The translations under genes were made by a program, and so were the position numbers. Shown piece after piece: positions 11,266 to 12,293 of a stretch of DNA of 12,293 nt; position 1 is the stretch's first letter, and each line of letters starts with the position of its first letter. Origin of the DNA: CADCUY01 sp964242735 (GTDB lineage: Bacteria; Actinomycetota; Actinomycetes; Actinomycetales; Quadrisphaeraceae); assembly GCA_964242735.1 (NCBI GenBank), contig CAXTAK010000035.1, positions 1 to 12,293 of the forward strand. Direction: 5' to 3'. Below the pieces are notes generated by a model. It saw only the letters and a program-made list of their open reading frames with translations. It did no database searches and had not been told where the DNA came from.

Positions 11266-12179
11266 ACTTCCCGTTCCAGACACCGACGGCGTTCGCCACG
11301 TCGTTGCGCGACCGGCTGAAGGCTGAGGCCATGCGACGGAAGCGCCCATTCAACCAGCTCGAACGTGAGTTCGTCCTCCAACGCTTCCTCGCGAGGATCT
11401 TCGCGAGTAGCACGAGCCCGTGGGTGCTCAAGGGCGGCACCGGGTTGTTGATCCGCCTGCCCGACGCCCGGCACAGCCAGGACTTGGATCTGCTGCACCC
11501 CTCCGCTGACCTACCGACCGCTGTCGCCGAGCTGCGAGAGATCAGCAGGCACGGTGGGGACCCCTTCACCTTCACCGTGAGCGAGCCGGTGGCGATGAGC
11601 GGAGGCGTCGCCGGGGCGCAGGTGAAGGTGCAGGCATCCCTGGGGGCGCGCTTCTTCCACCGTTTCCCGATCGACGTCTCCACCGCCCTGCCCTTGATCG
11701 CCCGGGTGGAGCGCCACCGGCCGCACCCGGTGGTCGAGGTGCCCGGGGTGGGCCCGCTGCCGCTCTTCGCCCTGTTCCCGCTGGCTGACCAGATCGCGGA
11801 CAAGGTGTGCGCGATGTACGAGCTGCATGGCCGTGACGCGGTGGCCTCGAGCCGGTACCGCGACCTGGTGGACCTGGTGCTGATCACCACCCACTTCGGG
11901 GTCGACGCCGCCGAGACCGCGGCAGCGCTGGCCGCTGAGTCCACCCGGCGCACCATGATCCTGCCCACCGCCCTGAAGGCCCCCGGCGTGCAGTGGCGAA
12001 CCGGGTACCCGGCGGTAGCACGCGACACCGCGCTGCCCGCGGAGCTGTGGGACCTGTCGACTGCGCTGGACGCCGCCGGGGTGTGCCTAGGCCCGCTGCT
12101 CAGCGGGCAGGTGGTCACCGGGACGTGGCACCCGGCGGAACGCCGGTGGCAGGAGCTGCCGGCCACATCACGAGCGTGA
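11262..12179 (+). CDS. abiEii: AbiEii nucleotidyltransferase toxin of type IV TA system
   Basis: A 305-residue protein from ATG 11262, overlapping the abiEi stop by 4 nt. It shows the nucleotidyltransferase-fold motifs of AbiEii/MenT toxins: LKGGTGLLIR at 56-65 (motif I), SQDLDLL at 72-78 with acidic pair Asp74 and Asp76 (motif II), DQIADKVCAMYE at 176-187 with Lys181 (motif III), and YRDLVDLVLI at 199-208 with Asp201 and Asp204 (motif IV). All expected catalytic positions are present, so the toxin looks intact. Related enzymes transfer nucleotides to tRNA 3' ends or other acceptors and so halt growth, often during phage infection. A role in phage defence or plasmid upkeep follows from the family. 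No convincing terminator is seen within the window. Confidence 0.93.
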   Translation: MNFPFQTPTAFATSLRDRLKAEAMRRKRPFNQLEREFVLQRFLARIFASSTSPWVLKGGTGLLIRLPDARHSQDLDLLHPSADLPTAVAELREISRHGGDPFTFTVSEPVAMSGGVAGAQVKVQASLGARFFHRFPIDVSTALPLIARVERHRPHPVVEVPGVGPLPLFALFPLADQIADKVCAMYELHGRDAVASSRYRDLVDLVLITTHFGVDAAETAAALAAESTRRTMILPTALKAPGVQWRTGYPAVARDTALPAELWDLSTALDAAGVCLGPLLSGQVVTGTWHPAERRWQELPATSRA

Positions 12180-12293
12180 CCGCCACAAGCCGGTCACCTG
12201 GCACGACCGCAGTCTCAGGATCGACACCATAATGACGCTTACGGTGCTGGTGGCTGGCTAGAGCGGCGGCGGAGCAAGGTCACCACGAGGACC
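12180..12293. other. non-coding tail of the window
   Basis: These 114 bp after abiEii hold only a weak 5-bp inverted repeat (CGGTC at 12191-12195, GACCG at 12205-12209). There is no gene, clear terminator or repeat that I can support. Confidence 0.5.

Noticed and set aside
10895..12166. 423-codon minus-strand open frame opposite the abiE genes
   Set aside because: The plus-strand frames carry intact AbiEi and AbiEii motifs. The apparent Trp/Arg-rich repeats here are just the complement of the 60-bp duplication.
1..12293. tRNA, rRNA or known riboswitch
   Set aside because: No cloverleaf, conserved rRNA segment or riboswitch core could be recognised on either strand by reading. A covariance-model search would be needed to exclude small RNAs.

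Overview
The window is very GC-rich (roughly 70% by eye), uses many GTG starts, and has several genes whose -10-like hexamer lies only 6-7 nt before the start codon. This points to a high-GC actinobacterium. The gene content is that of a mobilizable plasmid, or an integrated plasmid-like element: partition, relaxase and its accessory protein, a replication-type protein, toxin-antitoxin modules and a small cargo region. The genus cannot be named from the sequence alone.

Layout. 1-403 (minus) is the N-terminal part of a serine resolvase cut by the window edge, with a possible recombination site just upstream. 538-1627 (minus) is a PadR repressor followed by an overlapping HAAS-type multi-pass membrane protein. 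Divergent from padR, 1773-2979 (plus) is a partition operon: a short ParA ATPase and an overlapping small protein with a predicted ribbon-helix-helix fold. A family of 8-bp repeats (consensus ACTAGTNN, degenerate ACNAGTNN) sits at the parA promoter (1735-1766), inside the second partition gene (2611-2694) and again at 4281-4312, so a candidate centromere/operator is spread over three places. 3036-3937 (minus) is a two-gene toxin-antitoxin-like module with an AT-rich promoter. 4319-6084 (minus) is the mobilization operon (mobC then a MOBP-type relaxase, 4-nt overlap), with a hairpin-rich leader at 6101-6330 that may hold oriT. 6482-7951 (minus) is a winged-helix replication-type protein. The 350 bp upstream of it hold several hairpins and are a candidate origin or copy-control region.

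Cargo. 8302-9198 (plus) is a distinctly lower-GC gene of unknown function. It converges on an HNH-nuclease-like gene (9213-10202, minus), and a perfect 13-bp stem encodes the last codons of both. 10360-12179 (plus) is a complete AbiE type IV toxin-antitoxin pair (abiEi, abiEii; 4-nt overlap). Its antitoxin gene carries a perfect 60-bp tandem duplication that adds 20 residues near the C-terminus.

Together the genes give a mobile replicon with replication, segregation, two candidate addiction/defence modules, mobilization and a resolvase. The least explained parts are the multi-site 8-bp repeat family, the low-GC gene paired with the HNH gene, and the in-frame duplication in abiEi.
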